From NCBI GenBank assembly GCA_964493425.1, contig CAZBMW010000010.1, positions 1-64,000 of the forward strand: a stretch of 64,000 nucleotides of DNA. Reading direction: 5' to 3'. This stretch comes from CAYLMG01 sp964493425. Its GTDB lineage: Bacteria; Planctomycetota; Phycisphaerae; Sedimentisphaerales; Anaerobacaceae. The notes beneath the pieces were generated by a model. The model saw only the letters and a list, made by a program, of their open reading frames with translations, was not told the origin of the DNA and did not search any database. Below are positions 16,673 to 26,014 of this stretch, in pieces. Made by a program: the position numbers and the translations under genes. How positions within the stretch are numbered: the stretch's first letter is position 1; each line of letters starts with the position of its first letter.

Positions 16673-18040
16673 TTATTCTTTTCTGAACTTGTTATTTTTT
16701 ACTTCATTTATAAAGCGAACAGGATTAACAATCGGACCTGAACGGGTTTTAAAAGCGGTTTCCTTCCACAACTGCACAATCCTTTCAGGTTCAATATCGG
16801 GATTAACCTGATAAGCCAGTGCAGCGAGGCCAGCCAGGTAAGGTACTGCCCAGCTCAATCCGCCCTTGCGTTCATAGTGATAAACATCACGGCCTTTATG
16901 GCTGGCAATTGTTCGATTGCCGGTTAAAACCATAACGTCTGCCCCCTCGCCTGAAAAAATAGGCATATAACTACGAGGATTATCCGGAGGTCTATTCTCA
17001 ATACGCTTTAATCGGGCAATTTCAAGGAACGTCGAGTCGCAGGTGACAACCAAAATTCCGTTTTGATTGGCCCTTTTGACCGCCTGCTGCCACAGATTAA
17101 AATTGTCTCTCATTGAAAATGCACCTAATGAGATACTCACAACTCTAATCTTTTCAGACTCTTTCAGGCCTTTATTGAGCTCGACAATTTTATCGAGAGT
17201 TTCAGCCCACGGTTTATCTTCGAGCCACTTCCAGGGTGGCACTGCGTAATAATATAAAGATGCTTTAGGTGCAACTCCACAGGTCTTGCCGACAGCGATG
17301 CTGCAGACAGGCGGGCCGTGCATCTGAACATCCACTCCTTGAACCTCAATCTCCTCATAAAGCACAAGGCGGTCGGCATACTCAATATGGTCTTTAAGCA
17401 ACGGTTGGTCAATAATCGCGATGCCAATACCTCTTCCATCGATGCCCTGCTCGTGCAGACTCTTTATACCGAGGCCGGGGTATTTTCCTTTTTCTAGAAG
17501 TTCGGCCGGATTAAAACCTGCCGGCATCTTATTGGGTTCGGGCCATTTTGTCAGACTGTCAAAAGGCATTTCGTCAAGTAGCTTTTTGTATCTTCTTAAA
17601 TCAAGATTAACCAATGAAAGATTGGAAAATCCCCAGAATGGTTCAATTTTGTTTAGGTCATCATTATTTCTTAAAACAACCTGATGGTTCCGACCGATGT
17701 CAAACGCCCTATTTGGCGCAGTTACCCAAAGAATAGTAAAAGGCGTATCACCGTCCCTCATTCTTCCGAACTTGGCCCGAACATCTGAATATTCTATCTC
17801 GCATGTTTCCATCCCGCCACCGGCTTCTTTTGTTTCTTTCAAGGGCTGGCCGACAATCTGCTTGAATTCATCAAGTTCAGTCAATTTATACAAAATCTTA
17901 CTTTCTTTAACAGCAGCCGAGACAATATCAGCAACATTTTTACCCTTACCTTCATTTCCCTGTGCAAATACAAGTAAGGTTTGCAGAAAAACAACAACGA
18001 TAGAAAAAGTGAAAAACCTAAAATGCAACCTGCCACTCAT
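16673..18040 (-). CDS. Secreted S8 (subtilisin-like) serine protease
   Basis: About 455 residues starting at the ATG at 18040, preceded by AAAGGAG seven bases upstream; a longer open frame starts 12 codons earlier but lacks such a site. A signal peptide covers roughly residues 1-27. The catalytic domain starts near residue 180: Asp in GIGIAIIDQ, His in MHGPPVCSIAVG and Ser in GLSWAVPYLAGLA. The Ser motif is unusual, since the family normally has GTSMAxPHVAG. The N-terminal 150 residues may act as a propeptide or substrate domain. It lies between leuS and the CYTH gene. Confidence 0.82.
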   Translation of the reverse strand: MSGRLHFRFFTFSIVVVFLQTLLVFAQGNEGKGKNVADIVSAAVKESKILYKLTELDEFKQIVGQPLKETKEAGGGMETCEIEYSDVRAKFGRMRDGDTPFTILWVTAPNRAFDIGRNHQVVLRNNDDLNKIEPFWGFSNLSLVNLDLRRYKKLLDEMPFDSLTKWPEPNKMPAGFNPAELLEKGKYPGLGIKSLHEQGIDGRGIGIAIIDQPLLKDHIEYADRLVLYEEIEVQGVDVQMHGPPVCSIAVGKTCGVAPKASLYYYAVPPWKWLEDKPWAETLDKIVELNKGLKESEKIRVVSISLGAFSMRDNFNLWQQAVKRANQNGILVVTCDSTFLEIARLKRIENRPPDNPRSYMPIFSGEGADVMVLTGNRTIASHKGRDVYHYERKGGLSWAVPYLAGLAALAYQVNPDIEPERIVQLWKETAFKTRSGPIVNPVRFINEVKNNKFRKE

Positions 18041-18079
18041 ATCAAATCTCCTTTTTTTATATATCGTTAAAAACAAAAA

Positions 18080-20644
18080 CTAAATAATTATATTTACCAG
18101 ACGGGATTTAATAACGATGATTTTTTTCAGTTCTTTTCCGGCTATAGTCTTTCTAACCCTTTCGCAGTCAAGAGCTTTCTGCTTTATCTGTTCCTCGCCG
18201 GCATCGGCTAATACAACAATTCTATCTTTTATCCTGCCATTGACCTGTATAGCCAGCTCAATTTCTTTTTCCTTGATAAGCTCTTTGTCATATTGCGGCC
18301 AGTGCTCACAGGCCAAACTATCATTGTAGCCTAATTTTTGCCAGAGCTCTTCAGCAATATGCGGTGCAAAAGGCGACAAAACAAGAACAAATTTTTCGAT
18401 TACCGATTTCGGTTTGATATTCTGTCTGCTGAGATGATTTATAAAAATCATCATCTGGCTTATTGCCGTATTGAATGCAAAGTTTTCAATATCACTGCCC
18501 ACTTTCTTTATGGTCTGATGCAACAATCTCAAAGTCGGCTCATCGGCTTCAGTATCTTTCACTGAAGGGCTAAGCTGGCCTGTTTGTTCATCGACAACCA
18601 TTTTCCAGGTTCTCTGCAGGAAGCGATAAACACCTTCGACGCCCTGCATCGACCAGGGTTTTATCGCCTCCAAGGGACCCATAAACATTTCGTAAAGCCT
18701 CATCGAATCAGCGCCGTAATCCTTTATGACCTTGTCGGGATTTACGATGTTCCCGCGTGACTTGCTCATTTTCTGGCCGTCCTCGCCCAAAATCATTCCC
18801 TGATTGACTAATTTATAGAAAGGCTCTTTGGTTGAAACATACCCGAGGTCGTAAAGAAATTTATGCCAGAATCGCGCATATAAAAGATGCAGCACTGCGT
18901 GCTCTGCGCCGCCGATATAGAGGTCAACTCCGGAAGGTAACATCCAGTACTTCTCCTTCTCCGGCTCCCAGCCTCTGTTATTATTATCGGGGTCGATATA
19001 TCGCAGATAATACCAGCAGGAGCCGGCCCACTGCGGCATAGTATTTGTCTCTCTTGTTGCCTTTGTGCCGTCGGGTAAGGTGACATCGAGCCAGGAGCCT
19101 GCGTTGGCCAATGGTGACTCGCCGGTACCTGCGGGCTTGTAATTCTGAACAAGGGGCAGCTCAAGCGGCAATTGCTCCTCCGACAGGCTCACAGTCCTTC
19201 CGGCCTCTGTGTGCAGGAGAGGAAAAGGCTCGCCCCAGTAACGCTGCCTGCTGAAGAGCCAGTCACGCAATTTATAATTGACAGCCTTTCGGCCAAGTCC
19301 TTTTTCAGCAAGCCAGGCGGTAATCTCTTCTTTAAATTCAGAAGTCGATAAGCCATCGAATCGGCTGCTGTTAATAGCCTTGCCATCGCCTGTAAAACAC
19401 AACTTTTCCTGTCTTGCCAGCTCAGCTTGCTGAGGGTCGGGAGGCTCTACAACCTGGATAATGGGCAGCTTGAATTTTTTTGCGAACTCAAAGTCACGCT
19501 CATCGTGGGCGGGGACAGCCATAATCGCTCCGGTGCCATAGCTTATAAGAACGTAATCGCTTATCCAGATTGGAATCTTCTCGTCGTTGACAGGATTGAT
19601 TGCATAAGCGCCGGTAAAGACACCTGTTTTTTCCTTTGCCAAATCTGTTCTGTCGAGGTCGCTTTTGCGTGCAGCTTGCTCGCAATATTGGCGAACCTGC
19701 TTTTTATATTCATCGGTCGTAATAATATCGACGAGCCTGTGCTCCGGTGCCATAACCATATAAGTAGCACCAAAGAGCGTGTCCGGCCGAGTAGTAAAAA
19801 CCCACATATCCTCGTCGCGACCGTCAACTTTGAAATTCACTTCCGCTCCGATACTCTTTCCAATCCAATCAGTCTGAAGCTTTTTTATGGATTCGGGCCA
19901 GTCAACATCTTTCAAATCTTCGAGCAGTCTTTCAGCATATTTCGTTATACGCAGCATCCACTGCCGCATCGGTTTTCTGATTACGGGAAAGCCGCCGCGC
20001 TCACTTACCCCCCCTACCACTTCTTCATTCGCCAAAACCGTGCCGAGCTCAGGACACCAGTTGACAGCAACTTCAGCCTGATATGCAAGGCGATGGTCGT
20101 CGATGTATTTTTGCTTTTGGTCTTCCGTTAAACCTTCTGGAACCTGTAACTGTTCAATAGGTTTTGCCTTGTTCTCTTTGTCGTCAAAGTAGCTGTTAAA
20201 GAATTTAAGGAAAATCCACTGGGTCCATTTGTAATATCCAGGGTCGGTGGTAGCAAACTCGCGGTCCCAGTCATAGCTGAAGCCGAGGGATTTGATTTGC
20301 CTTCTTATATTATCGATATTCTTCTGGGTCGTAATCTTTGGGTCGGTTCCGGTCTGAACGGCGTATTGCTCGGCGGGCAGGCCGAAAGCATCATAACCCA
20401 TCGGGTGCAGGACGTTAAAACCTTTTATACGCCTATACCGGGCAGCTATATCACTTGCCGTATAATTTTCCACGTGACCCGCATGTATACCGCCACCGCT
20501 CGGATACGGGAACATATCGAGGACGTAAAACTTCGGCCTTTCGCCATCACAGTCAACCGCCCTGAAGGTTTTGTTATCTTCCCAGTACTTCTGCCATTTC
20601 TTCTCGATAGCATTAAAATTGTAACTGCCTTTTTTATCGCTCAT
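18080..20644 (-). CDS. leuS: Leucyl-tRNA synthetase
   Basis: An 854-residue class I synthetase that charges tRNA-Leu. It has the HIGH-type motif HAGH at residues 54-57 within PYPSGGGIHAGH, the CP1 editing domain with TTRPDTLFGATY, LRDWLFSRQRYWGEP and the KMSKSRGN motif. I start it at ATG 20644 because the frame continues upstream across the divergent tRNA-Pro, which cannot be coding. An AAGGAG lies 13 bases before the ATG, a rather long spacing. It heads the leuS-S8-CYTH-kinase-kdsA-radical SAM run. Confidence 0.95.
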   Translation of the reverse strand: MSDKKGSYNFNAIEKKWQKYWEDNKTFRAVDCDGERPKFYVLDMFPYPSGGGIHAGHVENYTASDIAARYRRIKGFNVLHPMGYDAFGLPAEQYAVQTGTDPKITTQKNIDNIRRQIKSLGFSYDWDREFATTDPGYYKWTQWIFLKFFNSYFDDKENKAKPIEQLQVPEGLTEDQKQKYIDDHRLAYQAEVAVNWCPELGTVLANEEVVGGVSERGGFPVIRKPMRQWMLRITKYAERLLEDLKDVDWPESIKKLQTDWIGKSIGAEVNFKVDGRDEDMWVFTTRPDTLFGATYMVMAPEHRLVDIITTDEYKKQVRQYCEQAARKSDLDRTDLAKEKTGVFTGAYAINPVNDEKIPIWISDYVLISYGTGAIMAVPAHDERDFEFAKKFKLPIIQVVEPPDPQQAELARQEKLCFTGDGKAINSSRFDGLSTSEFKEEITAWLAEKGLGRKAVNYKLRDWLFSRQRYWGEPFPLLHTEAGRTVSLSEEQLPLELPLVQNYKPAGTGESPLANAGSWLDVTLPDGTKATRETNTMPQWAGSCWYYLRYIDPDNNNRGWEPEKEKYWMLPSGVDLYIGGAEHAVLHLLYARFWHKFLYDLGYVSTKEPFYKLVNQGMILGEDGQKMSKSRGNIVNPDKVIKDYGADSMRLYEMFMGPLEAIKPWSMQGVEGVYRFLQRTWKMVVDEQTGQLSPSVKDTEADEPTLRLLHQTIKKVGSDIENFAFNTAISQMMIFINHLSRQNIKPKSVIEKFVLVLSPFAPHIAEELWQKLGYNDSLACEHWPQYDKELIKEKEIELAIQVNGRIKDRIVVLADAGEEQIKQKALDCERVRKTIAGKELKKIIVIKSRLVNIII

Positions 20645-20738
20645 TTGAAAATGCACACTCCTTAAAGATATTTTAAGTTGTTGATTATAAAGGGTATAGA
20701 CATATTCATCAAGCGCAAAAATATTGCGTGCATACAGC

Positions 20739-20767
20739 TTGCAATCTTTTTTTGCTTGTGTTATATA
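20739..20767 (+). promoter_or_regulatory. Sigma70-type promoter for tRNA-Pro
   Basis: TTGCAA at 20739-20744 and TATATA at 20762-20767 are 17 bases apart, and the tRNA starts 17 bases after the -10 box, in the right place for its own promoter. It lies in the divergent spacer between leuS and the tRNA. Confidence 0.5.
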
Positions 20768-20784
20768 TACCTCGGTGGTTTTTC

Positions 20785-20859
20785 CGGGGAGTAGCTCAGT
20801 TTGGCTAGAGCGCTGCGTTCGGGACGCAGAGGTCGCAAGTTCAAATCTTGTCTCCCCGA
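20785..20859 (+). tRNA. tRNA-Pro (anticodon CGG)
   Basis: A 75-base cloverleaf. The acceptor CGGGGAG pairs with CTCCCCG, and the C1-G72 pair is typical of tRNA-Pro. The D arm is GCTC/GAGC, the anticodon stem is CTGCG/CGCAG and the loop is TTCGGGA (anticodon CGG). The T arm is GCAAG-TTCAAAT-CTTGT, with discriminator A. CCA is not encoded. It lies between the divergent leuS and the convergent priA. Confidence 0.95.
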
Positions 20860-20919
20860 TTTCTTTCTCCATACTGCTGCATATACAGCACTTCTAGTTT
20901 CTTCCCAAGAGCCAATCAT

Positions 20920-23277
20920 CTATAGCAAATTAACAGGGTCGATATCCACGGCTGTCTGAACAGCAGTTCTAATAGGAGTCTCCTGCCGCAAAGCTGAAAA
21001 AATTGCTCGTATCGTTTCAGCGACAGGAGCCTGAATGATAATCTGCATTCTGTGAAAACGCTGTATTCTGCTGATAGCAGCGGGCATAGGACCCCTGATA
21101 ACTGCTTTGAAGTTACTGTGCCGGATAATGGAGTCGATTTTATTTCGCATAGTTTTAGAGACGGCTTCGAGCTTTTCGTAGTTTCTGTCACGCAAAGTTA
21201 TAACAGCGAGCCTCCAGTAAGGCGGCAGATTGCAGGTCTTTCGATGCTTCAACTCCTCATTAACAAAGGCAGAAAAATCACCATCGAGGGCAAATCTGAT
21301 TGCAGGCTGCTCCGGCAAAAAGGTCTGCACCAATACAAGGCCTTTTTTCTCACAGCGGCCGGCCCTGCCGGCGACCTGGGTGATTAATTGAAAGGTGCGT
21401 TCGTTTGAGCGAAAATCCGGCAGATAAAGACAAGTATCTGCACTGATAATGCCGACGAGGGTGACATTAGGAAAATGCAGGCCCTTCGCAAGCATCTGCG
21501 TACCTTCGAGGATGTCAATCCGGCCGTCACCAAAATCCTTCAAAAGACGATAATAATCGGCTCCGGCCATCGAATCACTATCGACCCTCGCCACACATGC
21601 CCGAGGAAATTCTTTTTTCAGTTGCTCTTCGAGCTTTTGAGTCCCCAGGCCAATCATAACCACCGGTTTGCCGCAAAGCGGGCAGTTCTGCGGCACGAGG
21701 GTTTTTGAGCCACAATGGTGACAGACGGCACTGCCGTAATCCAGGTGTCTGCCGGTAATAGTTTGCATACGAAAACGGCTTTTTTCGGCTTTTTTGTGAA
21801 AGGTTAAAGTAACATCACAATTTCTGCAGTGCAGTGTGTATCTGCAGGCCGAACACATAATCAGGTTACTGTAGCCTCTACGGTTCAAAAGTAAAATTGC
21901 CTGTTCTTTCCTTTCAAGAGTCTGCTTCAAACAGTCGGCCAAAGGCGGGCTGATAAGCTCCATAGACGAGGATGAGATCTGACTGCGCATATCGATAAGC
22001 TCAATCTTCGGAAACGGAAAATTCATAACTCTTTTAGGCAGATTGAGCAATGTAAAATATTTTTTCGTTTTGCAATTACAAAGAGATTCAAGCGAGGGGG
22101 TTGCAGAACCGAGTATGCAGTGGGCGTTTTCAAGCTGTGCCCGTTTTATGGCAACGTCCCGGCCGTTATAACGAGGGACATTATCCTGCTTGTAGCTCGG
22201 CTCATGCTCTTCATCAACGATAACAAGGCCGAGATTCTGAAGCGGCACAAAAATCGCAGAGCGTGCACCTATAACAACATCAGCCTGACCCGACTTTATT
22301 TTGTGCCATTGAGCGTTTCTCTGCGAGGCGGTAAGGGCCGAATGCATCACGGCGAGCCTTTCGAACCTGGCCGAGAAACGCTGGACGGTCTGGGCGGTCA
22401 GGGCGATTTCCGGCAGAAGAACAATTGCGGTTTTGCCCTTCCGTAAAACCGATTGTATTGCATTTATATAAACCTCGGTCTTTCCGCTGTCGGTGACACC
22501 ATAAAGAACCGTCACAGCAAACCTGCCGGAATCGAGTTGCTGGCTTATATGCTCAAGTGCTTTTAGCTGGTCTGTATTGAGCTTGACTTCGCGAGTTTTT
22601 AAAACCATTTTTTCGGATATAACGGGCAGTGTGGGTAAAACTTCTTTAAGGACTAATTTTACTATGCCCTTTTGGGCGAGAGTTTTTACAGGCGAGAGCG
22701 TGCAGCCTGCATCTGAAAGCAGGCTATCAAGCTCTAACGCTGAGTCAGCACTGAAGCATTGTAAATCAGAAAGGATAGAGGCAATCTGCTTTTGCTTTTT
22801 GGATTTGAGGCTGTCGGCATTTTGCTGTAAAGGCGATGCGAGGTAGACAAGCTTTTTCTTTTTTATGCCAATGCCTTTTTTAACAGGCGCGGGGACCATA
22901 GCAAATAAGACCTGGCCGAGTGGACAGACATAGTAATCGCTTATCCAATCTGCAAGTTTTAGGAGAGGCTTATCAAGTAAAGGCTGAACGTCAACAACTC
23001 CGGCTACCTTTTTTAAGAGGCTTTCTTTTCCCCCTGCTGCAAAAGAGTCTTCACACGGAATATCAGCAGCGACACAGAAAGCTGTCTGGAGCTTATTAGC
23101 CCTGCCGAAAGGCACTTCAACTCTCTGGCCGGTTTTTACAGGCCAGAGCCTGTCGGGGACAAGATAATCAAATTCGGAATCGACTCCGGCTTCAACAGCA
23201 ACACGAATTATATGACTGCAGGATTCCGTGTTAGCCTCTTTTGATTCGAATAGACTTTGCTGTTTGTAGCTTCTCAT
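20920..23277 (-). CDS. priA: Primosomal replication helicase PriA
   Basis: About 785 residues. The N-terminal 3'-end-binding domain starts at IIRVAVEAGVDSEFDYLV. The helicase has Walker A in GVTDSGKTEVY (usual GVTGSGKT), the DEEH box, and eight zinc-binding cysteines in CSACRYTLHCRNC and CHHCG...CPLCG. RVDSDSMAG and AGRAGR mark helicase motifs V and VI. PriA restarts stalled replication forks. I start at ATG 23277: the frame extends further, but that would overlap the lipoprotein gene upstream. No clear ribosome site is visible. It follows the lipoprotein gene by 37 bases. Confidence 0.92.
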   Translation of the reverse strand: MRSYKQQSLFESKEANTESCSHIIRVAVEAGVDSEFDYLVPDRLWPVKTGQRVEVPFGRANKLQTAFCVAADIPCEDSFAAGGKESLLKKVAGVVDVQPLLDKPLLKLADWISDYYVCPLGQVLFAMVPAPVKKGIGIKKKKLVYLASPLQQNADSLKSKKQKQIASILSDLQCFSADSALELDSLLSDAGCTLSPVKTLAQKGIVKLVLKEVLPTLPVISEKMVLKTREVKLNTDQLKALEHISQQLDSGRFAVTVLYGVTDSGKTEVYINAIQSVLRKGKTAIVLLPEIALTAQTVQRFSARFERLAVMHSALTASQRNAQWHKIKSGQADVVIGARSAIFVPLQNLGLVIVDEEHEPSYKQDNVPRYNGRDVAIKRAQLENAHCILGSATPSLESLCNCKTKKYFTLLNLPKRVMNFPFPKIELIDMRSQISSSSMELISPPLADCLKQTLERKEQAILLLNRRGYSNLIMCSACRYTLHCRNCDVTLTFHKKAEKSRFRMQTITGRHLDYGSAVCHHCGSKTLVPQNCPLCGKPVVMIGLGTQKLEEQLKKEFPRACVARVDSDSMAGADYYRLLKDFGDGRIDILEGTQMLAKGLHFPNVTLVGIISADTCLYLPDFRSNERTFQLITQVAGRAGRCEKKGLVLVQTFLPEQPAIRFALDGDFSAFVNEELKHRKTCNLPPYWRLAVITLRDRNYEKLEAVSKTMRNKIDSIIRHSNFKAVIRGPMPAAISRIQRFHRMQIIIQAPVAETIRAIFSALRQETPIRTAVQTAVDIDPVNLL

Positions 23278-23314
23278 CTTGTTTATATTGCTAATTGCTT
23301 TAAACAATTGAACG

Positions 23315-23827
23315 CTATTTTCGGGCCGCTTGCTTGTTATAATGGGCGGCACGGCAGGCAAAAATCGCTGCGAGAAGCGAGGCAAGAGCCGTCACTAACA
23401 AACACACAACTATCAGAACCGCCGCATTTATAAGTTTTTGAGGTACCTGCGGTATTTCAAAAGCAACAGAGAGGGGTTTTTCATCTTCCATATCAAGTCT
23501 TACAGACAATTCCCCGCCCTTGGTGATGTCGACCTGAACCGGCTGGCTTTCATTGCTCTGCCAGCGAACTTCGACAGGTAAACCATCCTTTGCAGCTATA
23601 TCTACAGGAAGCTTGCCCGTATCAGTCATCTGCAACTCGACAGGCAAAGATTTTTGTTCGTCGAGCCTTAGCTGCACAGGCAGGCCCTGCTCACTTTGCA
23701 GGCCGACCCTGACGGGAAGACCGACGTCTGTTCGCGTTTCTGCCTTCTGTTGTTGCTCTTGCTTATCCAGCTGAGCACAGCCGGATAATATAAGCGAGCT
23801 AGTTAAAAAAAGAATGAATTTTTTCAT
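23315..23827 (-). CDS. Putative lipoprotein with eight LPV repeats and a C-terminal membrane helix
   Basis: A 170-residue protein I do not recognise. Residues 1-17 form a lipoprotein signal with lipobox LSGC (Cys17). Residues 36-123 hold eight units of the form xLPVxVxL, starting at residues 36, 48, 60, 72, 82, 94, 106 and 118. The spacing is 12 residues with a single 10-residue step; the last two units have LSV instead of LPV. A hydrophobic helix spans about 133-157 and a basic tail RAAHYNKQAARK follows. Lipid anchor plus C-terminal helix would fix the repeats at both ends. It lies between the DUF3616 gene and priA on the same strand. Confidence 0.75.
   Translation of the reverse strand: MKKFILFLTSSLILSGCAQLDKQEQQQKAETRTDVGLPVRVGLQSEQGLPVQLRLDEQKSLPVELQMTDTGKLPVDIAAKDGLPVEVRWQSNESQPVQVDITKGGELSVRLDMEDEKPLSVAFEIPQVPQKLINAAVLIVVCLLVTALASLLAAIFACRAAHYNKQAARK
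23459..23722 (-). repeat. Tandem LPV protein repeat (8 units, 12-residue period)
   Basis: Eight coding repeats of about 36 bases within the lipoprotein gene. Each unit reads as an alternating polar/hydrophobic strand (GLPVRVGL, GLPVQLRL, SLPVELQM, KLPVDIAA, GLPVEVRW, SQPVQVDI, ELSVRLDM, PLSVAFEI) followed by a short polar turn. The DNA has diverged between units, so the repeat is old and held by selection on the protein. Confidence 0.85.
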
Positions 23828-23856
23828 TTTTGCTTCGCCTAAAAAAAATTATCTCT

Positions 23857-24945
23857 TTACGGTTCCAACAACAAACCTCTAAACGTTTTTTTACCCGGAT
23901 CGGTCAGGTGTTTGTTTTGACATTTCAAGCCTTCAAGTAGTTCGCCCTCCAAACACTCAGCGGGACTTGAAACATCCACTACCAAAGTTCCATCATCGCT
24001 TAGCAGAAACAGCTTATCAGAGTTCCCAGATGAAAAAAGGGCTTCAGGAGTAAAATCCTTCGGCAAATCCTCCAGTTTCCTGATAATCTCAGGCTGCTGT
24101 CCTTGGTCACCCGACCATTCATAGAGAGCAAAATCTTTCCTTTCATCGGCTGGGCCGGCGATAATGAAAAACGTCTTATGAAAAGTCGAGTACTCCATAC
24201 TGCGTATTCGGCTTCCGTCAAGATCCCATAACAGGGCTTCGCCAAAAACCGGCTCCGCATTTTTTTCGATTACAGAACCAGCATTTTTCAGAGGAATAAC
24301 AATAGCCCGCATCTTACCGGAATCAGTTTTGTGAATGGGATTTCGAAAACCGATATAGAGAATTTTACCGTCGGCAGAGGCACACAGTCCTTCAATATTC
24401 AGGCCCTGTTCTTTAGGTGCGAGATTCTCAAGCTCTCCTATCTTAAGCCCGGCCGCAGAAAATCCCGCTGCACGGGCCAAATCATCTTTAACGATGCTTT
24501 CCTGCTTTATCAAACTATGTATAAGAGTCCGACAGGGTTTTCCCGCAGGCTCGATGATGACGTTGTCATCTTCTATTTTGAAATCGGTAGCAAAAAATCG
24601 ATACCTGTTCAGCCGGATTTTACCGTCTTTGTTTCGGCCGTGCGAGGTTATCCAGTAAATACGACTGCCAACCTTCGTTGCTCCTTCAATATCAGCCTCC
24701 GGATTCTTCGCAGAAGCGGCGAGAAAGCCGGTCAAATCGAAAGAAGAAACAGGCTTAGGATTACCAATTTTATATACTCGCAGAGTATTGTTTTCGTCGT
24801 CTGCAACAATAAAGGTATCCTTATAGAGAGCAACTGCGGCGGAGGCATCACTTGAGCCGCGAAGGGTATAAACATCGTTCGAGTCACCTGCAAAGGCAAC
24901 ATTGAAAGCTGGTAAACAAAATAAAATTGCGCAAAAATTTCTCAT
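23857..24945 (-). CDS. Exported DUF3616-type protein
   Basis: About 362 residues starting at ATG 24945 with AAAGGA seven bases upstream and a signal peptide (residues 1-19, cleavage near AFA-GD). The sequence has the DUF3616 pattern: ADDENNTLRVYKIG, DIEGATKVGSRIYWITSHGRNKDGK, LNIEGLCASADGKILYIGFRNP and a final FLLSDDGTLVVDV. It is probably a periplasmic beta-propeller; no enzymatic function is known to me. It is the first gene of a run with the LPV lipoprotein and priA and is divergent from the MpaA-like gene, with a 135-base spacer between starts. Confidence 0.75.
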   Translation of the reverse strand: MRNFCAILFCLPAFNVAFAGDSNDVYTLRGSSDASAAVALYKDTFIVADDENNTLRVYKIGNPKPVSSFDLTGFLAASAKNPEADIEGATKVGSRIYWITSHGRNKDGKIRLNRYRFFATDFKIEDDNVIIEPAGKPCRTLIHSLIKQESIVKDDLARAAGFSAAGLKIGELENLAPKEQGLNIEGLCASADGKILYIGFRNPIHKTDSGKMRAIVIPLKNAGSVIEKNAEPVFGEALLWDLDGSRIRSMEYSTFHKTFFIIAGPADERKDFALYEWSGDQGQQPEIIRKLEDLPKDFTPEALFSSGNSDKLFLLSDDGTLVVDVSSPAECLEGELLEGLKCQNKHLTDPGKKTFRGLLLEP

Positions 24946-25080
24946 ATCAATCCTTTGCTGTATTGTTGCAGTTTTTCTGCTCGAAGTCAAGATAAGACAG
25001 TGATTCTGAGCTTTTGCTGTTTTAAGGGTACAAGGATATGCTTTAGCAAATTGGTGGTTATTGTCGAAAGGGTAATTAAG

Positions 25081-25863
25081 ATGCATAAAAGTTACTCTGT
25101 TATTTTGCTTGTATGTTGTGCGCTGGCTATTCTGGCGCTTTCCGGCTGTGCTGAGCCGGTAAGCTATCCGGAAGTGGTCTCTGAGTTCCCGTCAGTCGAG
25201 CTATTGGTTCAGCGCCAAATCGTCGGCACATCCGTCGAGAACCGACCTATCGAATGTATAATGCTCGGCCAGGGCCCGGATGTAATTTTTATCCTTGCAA
25301 CCATTCACGGCAATGAGCCAGCTGGAACGCCGCTTGTCCGACAACTGTCAAAATATCTTCAACAAAACACACAATTGCTAATAGGAAAGAAGGTCGTGCT
25401 TCTACCTGTGGCTAATCCCGATGGCCTGTATTCCAACAGCCGTTTTAATGCTAATGGTGTTAATTTGAACCGCAATTTCGCAACAGATAATCGAATTAAC
25501 AGCAGGAAATTCGGTTATAAGGCGCTTTCCGAGCCAGAGACACGCGCTATTGAAAAGCTAATCAGTGAATATAAACCCGACCGTATTGTAAGCATTCACC
25601 AGCCGCTGGCCTGCATTGACTATGACGGCCCAGCTTATTCTTTGGCTAATAAGATGGCTCAACATTGCGAACTGCCCGTTAAAAAGCTCGGTGCGAAGCC
25701 CGGTTCGCTCGGCTCATATGCGGGTCTTACCTGCGGAATTCCCATCATAACATTTGAAATGACACATACTGATTCATCGCTTGGTTCAGATACACTCTGG
25801 CAAAAGTACGGCAACGCCCTCCTCGCTGCAATTTCATACCCCGAAGTCATGATTTCAAAATGA
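25081..25863 (+). CDS. Lipoprotein M14-family peptidase, MpaA-like
   Basis: A 260-residue protein with a lipoprotein signal (lipobox LSGC, Cys22) and an M14 zinc carboxypeptidase/amidase core. The zinc ligands are His and Glu of ATIHGNEP and the later His of SIHQP. NPDGLYSNSRFNANGVNLNRNF and FEMTH complete the family motifs. MpaA relatives cleave the gamma-D-Glu-diaminopimelate bond of murein peptides, so a role in peptidoglycan recycling is likely, here anchored to a membrane. The ATG at 25081 has AAAGGG upstream; an in-frame start 42 codons earlier would spoil the lipobox. Confidence 0.78.
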   Translation: MHKSYSVILLVCCALAILALSGCAEPVSYPEVVSEFPSVELLVQRQIVGTSVENRPIECIMLGQGPDVIFILATIHGNEPAGTPLVRQLSKYLQQNTQLLIGKKVVLLPVANPDGLYSNSRFNANGVNLNRNFATDNRINSRKFGYKALSEPETRAIEKLISEYKPDRIVSIHQPLACIDYDGPAYSLANKMAQHCELPVKKLGAKPGSLGSYAGLTCGIPIITFEMTHTDSSLGSDTLWQKYGNALLAAISYPEVMISK

Positions 25864-26014
25864 AAATATCTTGTCCTTATTAAATTCAGGACATCAGAGC
25901 CTGCTTATTGCAGTACGATTTATCTTCTATTTTTTGGGTGAAATCCGTTTAATTTATGGTTAAAATAGGTAAATATGTCTTTCTGTAATTCGTTTCTCTC
26001 GGTAGTGAAAAACA

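Noticed and set aside
19427..20131. A 234-residue reading frame on the + strand inside leuS
   Set aside because: It is antisense to the conserved LeuRS domains, with no recognisable motif or ribosome site.
18080..20872. The leuS frame extended 76 codons upstream of 20644, over the tRNA-Pro on the other strand
   Set aside because: The extra residues have no match to LeuRS, which begins near SYNFNAIEKKWQKYW, and the extension crosses a clear tRNA gene.
20920..23385. priA beginning at 23385
   Set aside because: The added 36 residues overlap the lipoprotein gene and do not resemble PriA; ATG 23277 fits better.
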